A DNA stretch of 64,000 bases, from NCBI RefSeq assembly GCF_041902845.1, contig NZ_CP159486.1, positions 992,001 to 1,056,000 on the forward strand, written 5' to 3'. This DNA is from Limibacterium fermenti. Its GTDB lineage: Bacteria; Bacteroidota; Bacteroidia; Bacteroidales; Dysgonomonadaceae. Position numbers and translations under genes: made by a program. Position 1 is the first letter of the stretch, and every line of letters begins with the position of its first letter. The notes beneath the pieces were generated by a model that saw only the letters and a program-made list of their open reading frames with translations, did no database searches and was not told the DNA's origin. This document shows positions 51,474 to 60,633 of this stretch, piece after piece.

Positions 51474-53483
51474 ATGAAGAAAACAATGAAATATATCACA
51501 TATCTGTGCGCGGCATTACTTGCCGTGGCGCTTTATAGTTGTGCGGATGATAATTTGGAGCCGAAGCCGGCGGATAAGGACGGCACGCTGCTCAATCTGT
51601 ATATAGGCGATATCGCACAACCGGCCACCCGCTTGGCGGAGCTTGATCGGGATCAGATAAGCCAAAATCATCTCGGTAAACAAGATATCAGCCTGTATAT
51701 CTATTATCAGGACGATTACGATAAGGATGACCTTACCAAACCGTATGTGCGTAATTTGAAATGCACGGTGGGGAGTGACGGAAAAATAGCGCCGGCCAAT
51801 CCTTCGGAAGGAAGCGGTATTTATATTTACGACCGGATGACCATCGTGGCGTTTTATCCGTACAACGCCGCTGCGAATGATTATACGTTTAAAACGAAGA
51901 ATGATGAGAAGAAATATCCGATCACAGAAGGAAATTATTCGAACCAGTTTTATATCCCTTACCGGGCGGAGGCAAACGTGAACCCCACCAACGCATTTTT
52001 TGTGAATCTGGTGCTCTATCCCGTACAGACCACCAAGATACAGGTGGTGTTGACGACGTCTCATCTCGATTTGTTTCCGGGCGCGACCACTCAAACCGAC
52101 GGCGTGGTGAAACTGGTAACGAGCATAGACCCTAAGGATGCGACATCCGGCGATAAACGTGAAAATTGGGTGGATGTGATCGAACAGAATTACGGGAGTG
52201 CACCTGACCCTGCAACGAGCGGGCAGTATGTGCAGCGTTTCAGCGCCTATATTTGGCGGAATGACGATGCGAACGATCCGCATCACGGCAGCAATAAGAA
52301 TCATAACGACAATACCATCAAAAAGGGAGAAGTCCTGCTGCAGAGCGATAAGCTGACCTTGTTCTTCCCCGAAGATGTGGCCATTCACGAAGGGCGTGTG
52401 TACCGTTACGGATATAATATCGATACCGGTGAGCTGTTTATTCCTACTTCGGATAATCTGATATACGATGCCGCAACATTGAAGGCGGCAGGCGGAGGCG
52501 GTTATCAGGTAACCGATATCGATCTTAAAGACGTTGCAAATTGGACGCCGGTAAACCTGTCGGGAACGTACGACGGCGGAGGGCATAAAGTGAAAGGCCT
52601 GAAAATTGAACAGAGCGGCTTGACCGGTGACCAAAATATAGGCCTCTTCGGCAGCGCTTCGGGAAACTCCCTGATCAAAAACCTCGAACTGGAATCGCCG
52701 GTTATCAATATCGACTTCTCCGCGGCCGGCGCCAACGATGTGCTGAAAGTAGGCGCTTTGGTGGGACAGCTCAATAAAGCGCTCACAGATAAAGAAATAA
52801 AAAATCTATTAGCGGCTGAATTAGCCTACTATAATGGTTTAGGCTTGCCTCAATCGGTTATCGACGCGCTTGTAGCCGACAGGGTGAAAGAATTTACCGG
52901 CGGCGTCAGCGCTATAGAAGGCAGTAAAGTTTCATCTCCCGCCATTACGGTGAAAGGGAACAATGTGATTGTTGGGGGACTTGCCGGAGAAGTAGGCGAC
53001 GATGCTATCTACAAGGGCGCGGTAAAAGATTCGTATGTGTCGGGCGGAACAATTTCCGTGAATGCAACCGAAGCAGATAAGGCTCTATACACAAATGTGC
53101 AGGCAGGCGCTTTCGCCGGTTTGCTGGCAAGCGGGTTGATAACGGACAGTTATACCACCGCCACTGCGGTAGCGTATGTAAAAGACGGAACGGTAGTGCC
53201 AGCCGCGTCGAAGGAAGTGGCGAAAGGCTTTGCCAATGTAGCGGCTCCGGCTCCCGGAACTACCACAACGATAACGGATAGTTATACAAAAGCACGTAAG
53301 AACGGAGATGATGCAAATGTGAAACAATTCGATGTGCAATGGCCTGCATGGACCTCATATAGCGGAGAGTGGCCGGTTGCCAACAGCTCTCTGACTACTT
53401 ATTGGGGCAGCGTGGGAAGTTCTCCTTCCACGTATCCGGCATTGATATGGGAAACTCGTTTGGATGTGGATGTAAAAAAATAA
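51474..53483 (+). CDS. Fimbrillin-associated lipoprotein with GLUG-like tail
   Basis: A 669-residue lipoprotein (ALLAVALYSCADDN, cysteine 23) with a T52-R53-L54 site. The N-terminal half has a fimbrial-tip-like fold (YIYDRMTIVAFYPYNA, YPVQTTKIQVVLTTS). The C-terminal half has GLUG-like units: GTYDGGGHKVKGLKIEQ, NIGLFGSASG, VIVGGLAGEVGDDA and AGAFAGLLASG. It is built like the preceding protein, and the two are probably alternative or sequential tip adhesins. An inserted helical stretch (about 436-480; TDKEIKNLLAAELAYYNGLG) interrupts the repeats. The next gene begins 7 bp downstream. Confidence 0.83.
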   Translation: MKKTMKYITYLCAALLAVALYSCADDNLEPKPADKDGTLLNLYIGDIAQPATRLAELDRDQISQNHLGKQDISLYIYYQDDYDKDDLTKPYVRNLKCTVGSDGKIAPANPSEGSGIYIYDRMTIVAFYPYNAAANDYTFKTKNDEKKYPITEGNYSNQFYIPYRAEANVNPTNAFFVNLVLYPVQTTKIQVVLTTSHLDLFPGATTQTDGVVKLVTSIDPKDATSGDKRENWVDVIEQNYGSAPDPATSGQYVQRFSAYIWRNDDANDPHHGSNKNHNDNTIKKGEVLLQSDKLTLFFPEDVAIHEGRVYRYGYNIDTGELFIPTSDNLIYDAATLKAAGGGGYQVTDIDLKDVANWTPVNLSGTYDGGGHKVKGLKIEQSGLTGDQNIGLFGSASGNSLIKNLELESPVINIDFSAAGANDVLKVGALVGQLNKALTDKEIKNLLAAELAYYNGLGLPQSVIDALVADRVKEFTGGVSAIEGSKVSSPAITVKGNNVIVGGLAGEVGDDAIYKGAVKDSYVSGGTISVNATEADKALYTNVQAGAFAGLLASGLITDSYTTATAVAYVKDGTVVPAASKEVAKGFANVAAPAPGTTTTITDSYTKARKNGDDANVKQFDVQWPAWTSYSGEWPVANSSLTTYWGSVGSSPSTYPALIWETRLDVDVKK

Positions 53484-53490
53484 TTCGATT

Positions 53491-54705
53491 ATGAAGATAA
53501 GAACATTGATATATGCTTTGATGGCATTGGGAGTTGCGGCTTCTATCACGTCGTGCCGGAACGATATCACCGATCCGGTGACAACCGATCAGGAGGCGCA
53601 GCTAACGCTCCTTCCGACCGTGGCGGAGAGAAATGAAGAGGTAGTCGTTACCCGCGCTGCCGGCAGCAACCCGTTTTTCGAGGACGGCGATAAGATCACC
53701 GTCAAGATCACCACGAGCAGGACGGACGCAACCGCAAACAATTATACGTATACGTACGGAAGCGGCACATTTACTGGCGGCTTCTATTTTCCTCCCGATA
53801 ATACTTATATTAAAACGCTGGATGCCCTTTGGCCGGCCGAAGGCTCTCAGGGAAGGCTTCAAATAGTAACCGACCAGCGCAAGTATGAAGATTACCGGCA
53901 GGCCGACAGGTTGAAGGCTACGGCCAATACCTACAATATCATGCCGACCGCCGAGCCGGTGCCCCTGGTGTTCCATCATGAGCACAGTAACATCACGTTC
54001 CGTCTGGCAGGGCAGAACGCCAACGGATTGATCATTAAGTCGCTGCTGCTTGAATTGAAAGCGAACATCGATGAAGATGCAAACAACACGCTGGAAGATG
54101 CCGCTTTCTGGGCCTACAGCGGTGATGGTACCGAGGGCGTGGGCAAAGGAGCGTTGAACGCGAAAATGATATTGCCGAAAGGTGTCCAATTCGGCCCTAG
54201 AATACAAGATGATGGGCGGACAAAGATCGGTTTGGTCAAAGTGGGCGCAGAAAACGACACCCGGAAAGATTATACGGGAGTCATCTATATTCCCAACAAG
54301 ACAAATATTGTATTGCAGGAAAATACCGATTACCTGGTAACGCTTACTCCCGAAGGCTACGACCTCCTCGCCAACATCACCATTGCCGGTTTTACACAAG
54401 AAGAAGGCCGGGTAGCCGTGCCGTTCCAACTGCCTGTATTCAATGGCACATCCAGCAGATACGATATAAGCACTATTGCCCAGTTGATCACCATCTCCTG
54501 GTTGCTGGAAAGCGATCTGAACGGACAGAAACAATCGGTCTGGGCCGCTCGTACATTTGATATTGTAAGCCCGATACAAGTATCTGCCAAGGTTAAAGCG
54601 GAAGGATATCTGAAAGCGGAGGTCTTGATACGCCATAAAGTAAAATTCACCAATACCGATAACGCGACTTATTATTCGGACAATACTAAAGTATTCGAAA
54701 ATTAG
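53491..54705 (+). CDS. Fimbrillin-family lipoprotein
   Basis: A 404-residue lipoprotein (ALGVAASITSCRNDI, cysteine 22) with T54-R55-A56 as the likely site of arginine-specific cleavage. Fimbrillin landmarks are FFEDGDKITVKITTS, PVPLVFHHEHSNITFRLAG (about 150-168) and VTLTPEGYDLLANITIAGF toward the end. The domain that follows (IAQLITISWLLESDLNGQKQ) is an extra C-terminal part not seen in the simpler subunits. It begins 7 bp after the preceding gene and is clearly in the same operon. Confidence 0.85.
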   Translation: MKIRTLIYALMALGVAASITSCRNDITDPVTTDQEAQLTLLPTVAERNEEVVVTRAAGSNPFFEDGDKITVKITTSRTDATANNYTYTYGSGTFTGGFYFPPDNTYIKTLDALWPAEGSQGRLQIVTDQRKYEDYRQADRLKATANTYNIMPTAEPVPLVFHHEHSNITFRLAGQNANGLIIKSLLLELKANIDEDANNTLEDAAFWAYSGDGTEGVGKGALNAKMILPKGVQFGPRIQDDGRTKIGLVKVGAENDTRKDYTGVIYIPNKTNIVLQENTDYLVTLTPEGYDLLANITIAGFTQEEGRVAVPFQLPVFNGTSSRYDISTIAQLITISWLLESDLNGQKQSVWAARTFDIVSPIQVSAKVKAEGYLKAEVLIRHKVKFTNTDNATYYSDNTKVFEN

Positions 54706-54828
54706 ATTTGAGATTTTATACATATAAGAATATATGAGACAAGCATAAAGGTCAAACTTTCACACAAAGGCATAAGTAAAAATGTCTTGTGTCTTGATTC
54801 TTGGCTCTTGTATCTAAATAGCAAACAT

Positions 54829-56079
54829 ATGAAACATATGAATTATATTTATGTAGTATGCCTGGCTTTGGCGTTGAGCCTCGCCGGATGTAATAACACG
54901 GACGACCCCGGCATCGGCGACGATATGCAGCAGATAGACGGCATTGCATTGGGGTTGGGCGCGGTGGAAACTTCAGCACAAGCGACTACCCGGGCTGTTG
55001 TCGAGAAAATCACTTATGTCGTGAATACGGCTGATGACCCGACCTACACACACGGGAACAATTTTATTACAGCCAGAGGCTCTTGGAAGTTGGATTTCCA
55101 TTTATTTAATGGAAAAAACGCATCAAGCCAAGTCGACGGAACACAATATGACGCAGGATCATTTGACGCGGGAGTATATTCCGGCGGCAGTTGGAAACCG
55201 AATTCTGATAAACAGCTCTATTTCCCCAACTATTTCCGCCCCCATGTAGAAGCGTGGCTTTATCCCGTTACAAAGGATGCGACTGTGGCAGTGGATCAGT
55301 CTGATGCGACTAAATTGCTCGCCCAGGATCAGTTGTACAGGCCTAAAAACCCCGCGTTACCTACTATTGCCAAAAAATTGACGGTAGAGTTGCAACACCA
55401 ACGGGCGATGATTAATTTCAAGTTCGGGGATATTGTCCGGAGCGATATTGATCAAAGTACTGTAAAGGTCGTGATAAATGGAGTGACGTATACGCCTTAC
55501 AACGTAAGGGCAACCGGAGCCCTGGAGTTTCTGCTTATCCTGCCGGAGAATACGACGCCTACTACGCCAAGTAATATTTTTGTTGCGTACAGTACGAACG
55601 GAAATGATCTTCAACGGCCAATTAACTATAAGCATGAGGTAAAGATAACCGGAGCCGGCACGTCCGGTACATTGGGCAGCAACAATTGTTACTGCTTCAC
55701 CTTGTCGGGCAAAGCGCTTGCAATATCGCCCGTGACCATCGTGAACTGGACTACCGGCGAACCGGTGTCGGGAGAATACGTGGCCGTTACGGCTTATCCG
55801 ACCTTTAAGGGGCCGGCCAATAGAACGTATTACTTCTATTATGATAATAAGTTGACAGTGGATGGAACGTTAAACGGTACTCCGAAATTGCAGGAAATTA
55901 ATTTCAATAATGATGGGGAATGTACTATCAAGCCTGACGGGCGGATTATTACCCATATATTCAAAACTTCTGATCCCTCAGAACAAGATTGGACTACATA
56001 CAAGTTAGCTTCTCCTATCATATTAGGAGGAGGAACTACGCAGAAAATGTATATCGATCTGACAAAAGTTATCAAATAA
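54829..56079 (+). CDS. Fimbrillin-family lipoprotein, last gene of the fimbrial operon
   Basis: A 416-residue lipoprotein from the ATG at 54829 (YVVCLALALSLAGCNN, cysteine 21); the frame continues upstream to 54787 but then lacks a signal peptide. T54-R55-A56 is the probable cleavage site. Landmarks are LYFPNYFRPHVEAWLYPV, KKLTVELQHQRAMINFKFG (about 177-195) and VTIVNWTTGEP. The 123-bp gap before it is the longest inside the group and could hold a separate promoter. A hairpin with the look of a terminator follows 27 bp after the stop. Confidence 0.85.
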   Translation: MKHMNYIYVVCLALALSLAGCNNTDDPGIGDDMQQIDGIALGLGAVETSAQATTRAVVEKITYVVNTADDPTYTHGNNFITARGSWKLDFHLFNGKNASSQVDGTQYDAGSFDAGVYSGGSWKPNSDKQLYFPNYFRPHVEAWLYPVTKDATVAVDQSDATKLLAQDQLYRPKNPALPTIAKKLTVELQHQRAMINFKFGDIVRSDIDQSTVKVVINGVTYTPYNVRATGALEFLLILPENTTPTTPSNIFVAYSTNGNDLQRPINYKHEVKITGAGTSGTLGSNNCYCFTLSGKALAISPVTIVNWTTGEPVSGEYVAVTAYPTFKGPANRTYYFYYDNKLTVDGTLNGTPKLQEINFNNDGECTIKPDGRIITHIFKTSDPSEQDWTTYKLASPIILGGGTTQKMYIDLTKVIK

Positions 56080-56105
56080 ATAGAAAACTAAACTTTCACT
56101 ATTCT

Positions 56106-56140
56106 TACCGGGGATGTTGCGTAAAGCGGCATTCCCGGTA
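56106..56140 (+). terminator. Hairpin terminator candidate after the fimbrial operon
   Basis: TACCGGGGATG and CATTCCCGGTA are complementary, with one mismatch, around a 13-nt loop. The 3' side is followed by AATATTTTC, not a strong T-run. Confidence 0.5.
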
Positions 56141-56229
56141 ATATTTTCTGTATTTTATCTTCATCAAACGTCCTTACTTATCGTAACAGGCGAAGCTTCC
56201 GTCAACGATATCATTCGATAAATTCACTC

Positions 56230-56279
56230 TTGCTTTTGAAGGCATCTCTCGGGGTGAATGCGGGGGTACTCGTACGTAT
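56230..56279 (+). repeat. 50-bp duplicate of an internal higA segment
   Basis: These 50 bases match 58205-58254, inside the truncated higA gene, with a single mismatch (A at 56239 for G). The two copies are direct repeats 1975 bp apart and flank the DUF4143 ATPase gene. Here the segment is outside any gene and still reads LLLKASLGVNAGVLVR in one frame. Confidence 0.9.
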
Positions 56280-56691
56280 CTCTTGCTGTGCAGCATAATC
56301 AAGCTTCACAAACTGCACCTGAAAGGATAATCCCGTTTCTTTCCAACGGAATTCGGATTCGTACCGCGGTAGACAACGACTTATTGGTACGGCAAAACAT
56401 GTACTTACCATTATTTCTCCTATTATAGATATCACGTACTCGGTTGCTAGCCGTGCAGAATTACAGCCTTTGTGTCCACATGACGGTTTGCTGGTTGAAT
56501 GGAACAATGTGCAGTTGTCAAGAATTCCTTGAAAACTGTTTTTAAATAATAAATAACAGAAGTAAAACCGGAAAAAAACAGTTTGAGATGCAAAAAGTGT
56601 ATTGATTTGCATAAAGTCGTAGGGTAAAAGTGTATATTTGCACATAAAGTAGCGGGGTGAGAATGTAAAGTAGAAAGAAATAACCAAATAT
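56280..56691. other. Intergenic remnant region before the ATPase gene
   Basis: On the minus strand a frame through about 56420-56280 reads like ordinary protein (RYESEFRWKETGLSFQVQFV) and then joins the 50-bp higA-like repeat, so it is probably the tail of a lost gene. I cannot identify it. The AT-rich part after 56540 holds the ATPase promoter. Confidence 0.4.
56633..56640 (+). promoter_or_regulatory. -7 element for the ATPase gene
   Basis: TATATTTG matches TAnnTTTG and lies 51 bp before the ATG. A TTTG at 56606-56609 is 23 bp upstream, slightly long for the standard spacing. Confidence 0.45.
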
Positions 56692-58005
56692 ATGAGAAGA
56701 ATAGCATTAAGTTTCTTACAGAAATGGAAACAAAGAAATACACGAAAACCTCTTATTATAAGAGGTGCTCGTCAAGTTGGTAAAACTTGGTTGATGAAAG
56801 AATTTGCCAAAACCGAATATGAAAATTTCGCCTATGTCAATTTTGAAGACAATCAGCAGCTAAAAACATTGTTTTTAAATGATTTCGATATACCACGTAT
56901 TTTATTGGCTATACAGATCGCGACAGGAATAAAGCCGGAGCCAAACAAAACGCTAATTATATTTGATGAAATTCAAGAAGCTGAGAGAGCTTTAACCTCA
57001 TTGAAATATTTTAGAGAAAATGCTCCCGAGTACCATATTATAGCAGCAGGTTCATTACTGGGAATCGCGTTACATGAGAATACATCTTTTCCGGTAGGTA
57101 AAGTTGAATTCTTAGATTTATATCCTCTAAGTTTTACCGAATTTTTAGAAGCATTGGGAGAACACGATTTGAACAATTTGATCCAGACTCAACAGTGGGT
57201 AATGATAAACGCCTTTAAAACAAAGTATATAGAGCTATTGAAGCAATATTACTATGTGGGGGGAATGCCCGAAGTTGTTTCAAGCTATGCAATGAATCAG
57301 GATTTTAGCGAAATACGGCAAATTCAGCAGCACATCCTTAATTCATACGAACAGGATTTCTCAAAACATGCTCCTGCAGATGTTGTTCCACGCATCCGTA
57401 TGGTTTGGAATTCCGTACCTGCACAATTATCGAAAGAAAATCGTAAATTTATCTATGGCTTGATAAAACAAGGAGCCAGAGCCAAAGAATTTGAATTAGC
57501 TTTAGCTTGGTTAACGGATTGTGGTTTAATACATAAAATCAATAGAATATCTAAACCGGCCTTACCTTTGAAGGCGTATGAAGATATGGGTGCATTTAAA
57601 CTATATCTGCTTGATATAGGCTTGCTGGGAGCGATGGCAAATCTTGACGTGAAGACCTTGCTTGATGGTAATCTGATTTTTAGCGAGTTCAAAGGAGCTT
57701 TGACCGAACAATATGTTTTGCAACAATTGGTTACAGATGCGGAAATCTCAATCTTCTATTGGTCATCAGAAAAATCGAATGGAGAAATAGATTTACTTAT
57801 ACAGTACAAAAATGAGATTGTTCCGATAGAAGTAAAAGCAGCCGAAAACCTTCAGGCAAAAAGCTTACGGGCTTTTGCCGAAAAGAATAAATCCAAAATG
57901 GCGATACGAACTTCCATGTCAGATTTCAGAGAAGAAACATGGTTGACTAATTTACCTCTATATGTGATCAATGAATTGACAGGCTATTTAGAATCAAAAA
58001 ACTAA
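56692..58005 (+). CDS. AAA ATPase with DUF4143 nuclease-like domain
   Basis: A 437-residue protein of the AAA_14/DUF4143 family. Walker A is IRGARQVGKTWLMKEFA (about 23-39) and Walker B is LIIFDEIQEAERA (about 88-100). A winged-helix middle leads to the C-terminal DUF4143 part with NGEIDLLIQYKNEIVPIEVK (about 364-383), which has the E-x-K of restriction-like nucleases. These genes are frequent, often mobile and of unclear function in Bacteroidales. The gene lies between two copies of a higA fragment, so it appears to have entered together with a duplication event. Confidence 0.92.
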   Translation: MRRIALSFLQKWKQRNTRKPLIIRGARQVGKTWLMKEFAKTEYENFAYVNFEDNQQLKTLFLNDFDIPRILLAIQIATGIKPEPNKTLIIFDEIQEAERALTSLKYFRENAPEYHIIAAGSLLGIALHENTSFPVGKVEFLDLYPLSFTEFLEALGEHDLNNLIQTQQWVMINAFKTKYIELLKQYYYVGGMPEVVSSYAMNQDFSEIRQIQQHILNSYEQDFSKHAPADVVPRIRMVWNSVPAQLSKENRKFIYGLIKQGARAKEFELALAWLTDCGLIHKINRISKPALPLKAYEDMGAFKLYLLDIGLLGAMANLDVKTLLDGNLIFSEFKGALTEQYVLQQLVTDAEISIFYWSSEKSNGEIDLLIQYKNEIVPIEVKAAENLQAKSLRAFAEKNKSKMAIRTSMSDFREETWLTNLPLYVINELTGYLESKN

Positions 58006-58060
58006 TCAACCATGAAGCGTATGATGAGTATTCTAAGGTTATCTGAAATGTCTAAAGGCA

Positions 58061-58342
58061 TTGGACGCTGCCTTACAAATAGAGGATCTCTTTGGGTATC
58101 GTGCGTTGAATTACGAAAAACTGAAGGGTGATAAATTGGGGGTGCCTTACACGGCATTTAATGAAGTGCTGAATGGAAAACGTCCGGTTTCTGCCGATCT
58201 GGCATTGCTTTTGGAGGCATCTCTCGGGGTGAATGCGGGGGTACTCGTACGTATGCAAACGGATTATAACCTGCAACGGGCAAGTCAGGATAAAACACTG
58301 GCTAAACGATTAGAACAAATTCGTAAAGTCGCCTGCCTTTAA
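58061..58342 (+). pseudogene. higA: 5'-truncated HigA-type antitoxin gene
   Basis: The C-terminal three quarters of a HigA/VapI-type XRE antitoxin: GVPYTAFNEVLNGKRPVSAD (recognition helix region), LALLLEASLGVNAGVLVRMQ and the tail KRLEQIRKVA. HigA proteins begin with an HPGE-type motif, which is missing; the frame upstream reaches a stop at 58034 with no ATG, only a TTG at 58061. No HigB toxin gene remains next to it. An internal 50-bp part is repeated at 56230. The gene looks like a remnant left by the rearrangement that brought in the ATPase gene; translation from TTG cannot be excluded. Confidence 0.75.
58205..58254 (+). repeat. Second copy of the 50-bp direct repeat (within higA)
   Basis: This copy, in frame inside the higA remnant, is the probable source of the duplicate at 56230-56279. 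Confidence 0.9.
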
Positions 58343-58480
58343 CCTGCGTCGTTCGGTTCTATGCCTTTGGCAAGAGTGATAATTCCTCGGTAACTGAATT
58401 TTTATATGGTTTCTTTGTTTATAATTGTAGTTATATTTATATCGAAAATATGATTATGGTTACAATTTTAAACTTATAAA

Positions 58481-58512
58481 TTTGCCTGTTTGAATAAAAG
58501 AATTTATTTTTG
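58481..58512 (+). promoter_or_regulatory. Promoter of the AbiE operon
   Basis: TTTG at 58481-58484 and TATTTTTG at 58505-58512 are separated by 20 bp, a full Bacteroidota promoter match. It lies 22 bp before the chosen ATG at 58535 and rules out the upstream TTG at 58490 as start. Confidence 0.7.
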
Positions 58513-58534
58513 CGCTGTATTTTATATTCAAAAT

Positions 58535-59308
58535 ATGGTTAAGGAAACGAAAATAAACTACTCTAAATTGGGGAAAATGGTGCAAGAATATCCTAAAGGA
58601 CTTGTATTGCTCTCCTCTTGGCTTGTTTCGGAAGGATATTCCTATGAACTGCAACAGCAATATAGGAAAAGCGGTTGGTTGAGGTCTATTGGCAAAGGAG
58701 CGATGTTGAAGTCAGGCGATCCTCTTTTATTATCGGGGGCTCTTTTAGCATTGCAATTTCAGGCTAAAATAAATATCCATTATGGAGGTCGCTCTGCATT
58801 AGAGTTACAGGGATCTTCTCATTATCTGCAACTTACTTCGCAGGAGGTGACATTATTTGCTCTCGGTCGAACAAAATTACCGCCTTGGTTTACAGATAAT
58901 AAATGGGATGAGGAGTATAACGTATTCAAATTATCTCTCTTCAAAAATGATGCTATTGGATTAGTCGATTACCAAAGTGCGGAATTAGGAATGAAAATAT
59001 CAAGTCCTGCACGAGCAATGATCGAGTGTTTGTCGTTATGCCCAAATGAATTCTCATTGACAGAAGCTTATGAGCTAATGGAGGGGTTATCAACTTTACG
59101 GCCTAAATCGGTACAGGAAATATTGGAAGAATGTAAATCTATAAAAGCAAAGAGGCTTTTTCTCTATTTTGCGGAGCGTGCCGGGCATAGCTGGTTCAAA
59201 TACATAGACCAAACAACAATAGATATTGGTTCTGGAAACAGAAGCCTTGTGGATAATGGCGTATTAGTGGCAAAATATAAATTAGTTTTACCTGAAGAAT
59301 TGGCATAA
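58535..59308 (+). CDS. AbiEi-type antitoxin of a type IV toxin-antitoxin system
   Basis: A 257-residue protein with an N-terminal winged-helix (YPKGLVLLSSWLVSEGYSYE, about 17-36; the recognition part YRKSGWLRSIGKGAM) and the AbiEi C-terminal domain (INIHYGGRSALELQGSSHYL, SPARAMIECLSLCP). AbiEi binds its own promoter and blocks the toxicity of the AbiEii nucleotidyltransferase. The start is set by the promoter at 58481-58512. The stop overlaps the toxin start by one base (TAATG). Such pairs provide phage abortive infection and element maintenance; here it lies about 0.4 kb from a prophage end. Confidence 0.88.
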   Translation: MVKETKINYSKLGKMVQEYPKGLVLLSSWLVSEGYSYELQQQYRKSGWLRSIGKGAMLKSGDPLLLSGALLALQFQAKINIHYGGRSALELQGSSHYLQLTSQEVTLFALGRTKLPPWFTDNKWDEEYNVFKLSLFKNDAIGLVDYQSAELGMKISSPARAMIECLSLCPNEFSLTEAYELMEGLSTLRPKSVQEILEECKSIKAKRLFLYFAERAGHSWFKYIDQTTIDIGSGNRSLVDNGVLVAKYKLVLPEELA

Positions 59309-60219
59309 TGAAAGAATTATATAAAAAACAAATATCTTTCTTATTGGATATATTGCCGGAAGTCGCAAAAGAGGATGTGTTTGCTCTTCATGGAGGTACA
59401 GCAATAAATCTGTTTTACTTGAATATGCCTCGCTTGTCGGTTGATATAGATCTTACCTATGTTCCGGTTAGTGAAAATCGAGATTTGGATTTACAGAATA
59501 TTCGTTCAGCTCTTGAAAGAATAAAAGAACGGTTGAGAAGACAGATACCAGCCATCCGTTTTTCGGATCCTATTAGAGCAGAAGAAGAACTAAAGCTTAT
59601 CTGCACGATACCGGATGCAATAGTTAAAATAGAAGTAAACCAAATCAATCGTGGAATAATTGCCGCAACAGAGACCGTTGTACTCTGTGACAAAGCGCAA
59701 GAAACTTTCGATAAGTTTTGTGAAGTAAGAACAGTCTCTCCGAAACAGCTATGGGGCGGGAAGATTAATGCGGCATTGGACAGGCAGCATCCTCGTGATC
59801 TGTTTGATGTGAAAAATCTAATGGATGAAATCGGTTTTACAACAGATATAAAGGAAGGTTTTCTGTTTTTTCTTTTATGTGGTAAACGCCCAATACATGA
59901 ATTGTTAAGACCTCATCTTGTAGATCAATCGGCGGTGTTTAAAAGTCAGTTCGAAGGAATGACAGATTATACATTCGGCTATGAGGAGTATGCAAATACG
60001 AGGGAAATTCTGATTAAAACAATCAATGATTCGCTAACAAAAGAGGACAAAGAATTCTTATTAGCGTTTTCTAAAGGGGAGCCGGATTGGACAACGGTTG
60101 ATTACGGTAAATTCCCGGCTATAAGATGGAAGTTGTTGAATATTCGTAAATTGAAAGAAGCTAATCCTCAGAAGTATGAAGCACAAGTCAATGCTCTTAA
60201 ACAAACTGTATCTTTTTAA
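59308..60219 (+). CDS. AbiEii-type nucleotidyltransferase toxin
   Basis: A 303-residue nucleotidyltransferase of the AbiEii/AbiGii family. The DNA-polymerase-beta-like motif is LHGGTAINLFYLNMPRLSVD followed by IDLTY (about 28-52), with the G-G and D-x-D acidic pair. KQLWGGKINAALDRQHPRDL and FDVKNL (about 147-172) are the second conserved block. Such toxins add nucleotides to tRNA or other acceptors and stop growth during phage infection. It is coupled to the AbiEi gene by a one-base overlap. All the visible motifs are intact. Confidence 0.9.
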   Translation: MKELYKKQISFLLDILPEVAKEDVFALHGGTAINLFYLNMPRLSVDIDLTYVPVSENRDLDLQNIRSALERIKERLRRQIPAIRFSDPIRAEEELKLICTIPDAIVKIEVNQINRGIIAATETVVLCDKAQETFDKFCEVRTVSPKQLWGGKINAALDRQHPRDLFDVKNLMDEIGFTTDIKEGFLFFLLCGKRPIHELLRPHLVDQSAVFKSQFEGMTDYTFGYEEYANTREILIKTINDSLTKEDKEFLLAFSKGEPDWTTVDYGKFPAIRWKLLNIRKLKEANPQKYEAQVNALKQTVSF

Positions 60220-60600
60220 GACAAATAAGCTTTGACAATGCGCCCCAATGATTCTAATTCGGGTTCAGTCAAATTTAAACAGATTCTAAAATGCACTTTT
60301 TATGAACCCGGGGCGTCGCTTTGAACGACATTTAAGGGGTAAAGAATAAAAAGTGCATTTCTTATCCCCACGAAAAAGAGCGAAAACCGTTATGTATAAA
60401 GAGTTTTAGAGCAAATAGGATGTGCATACCGTGAAAAATGAATTGTACATTTTATGTGGATTGAATGGTGATTATGGATGTAAAACGGGTGCTGAAAGGC
60501 ACCTTTTTTTGTATCCGGGTGATAAAATGGCTAAATAACTGATTGTAAAAAGCATTTAAGGCCTTTTTAATGGGATTTAAAAGACATAATACCAAAATAT
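60220..60600. other. Intergenic DNA between AbiE and the prophage end
   Basis: No gene is visible. Two partly similar stretches, AAATGCACTTTTTATGAACCC near 60290 and AAAAAGTGCATTTCTTATCCCC near 60347, form an imperfect inverted pair (AATGCACTTTTT/AAAAAGTGCATT) about 45 bp apart that could fold into a stem. Confidence 0.45.
60488..60510 (+). terminator. Rho-independent terminator
   Basis: GGTGC-TGAAAG-GCACC is followed by seven T. It lies 270 bp after the AbiEii gene and could end the AbiE transcript or a small RNA. Confidence 0.6.
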
Positions 60601-60633
60601 CGTATGTTGGATAAACAAGACTTGAAAAATACG

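Noticed and set aside
56211..56687. 158-codon minus-strand frame after the fimbrial operon
   Set aside because: Only a short middle part looks protein-like, and one end is the higA-derived repeat; treated as a remnant, not a gene.
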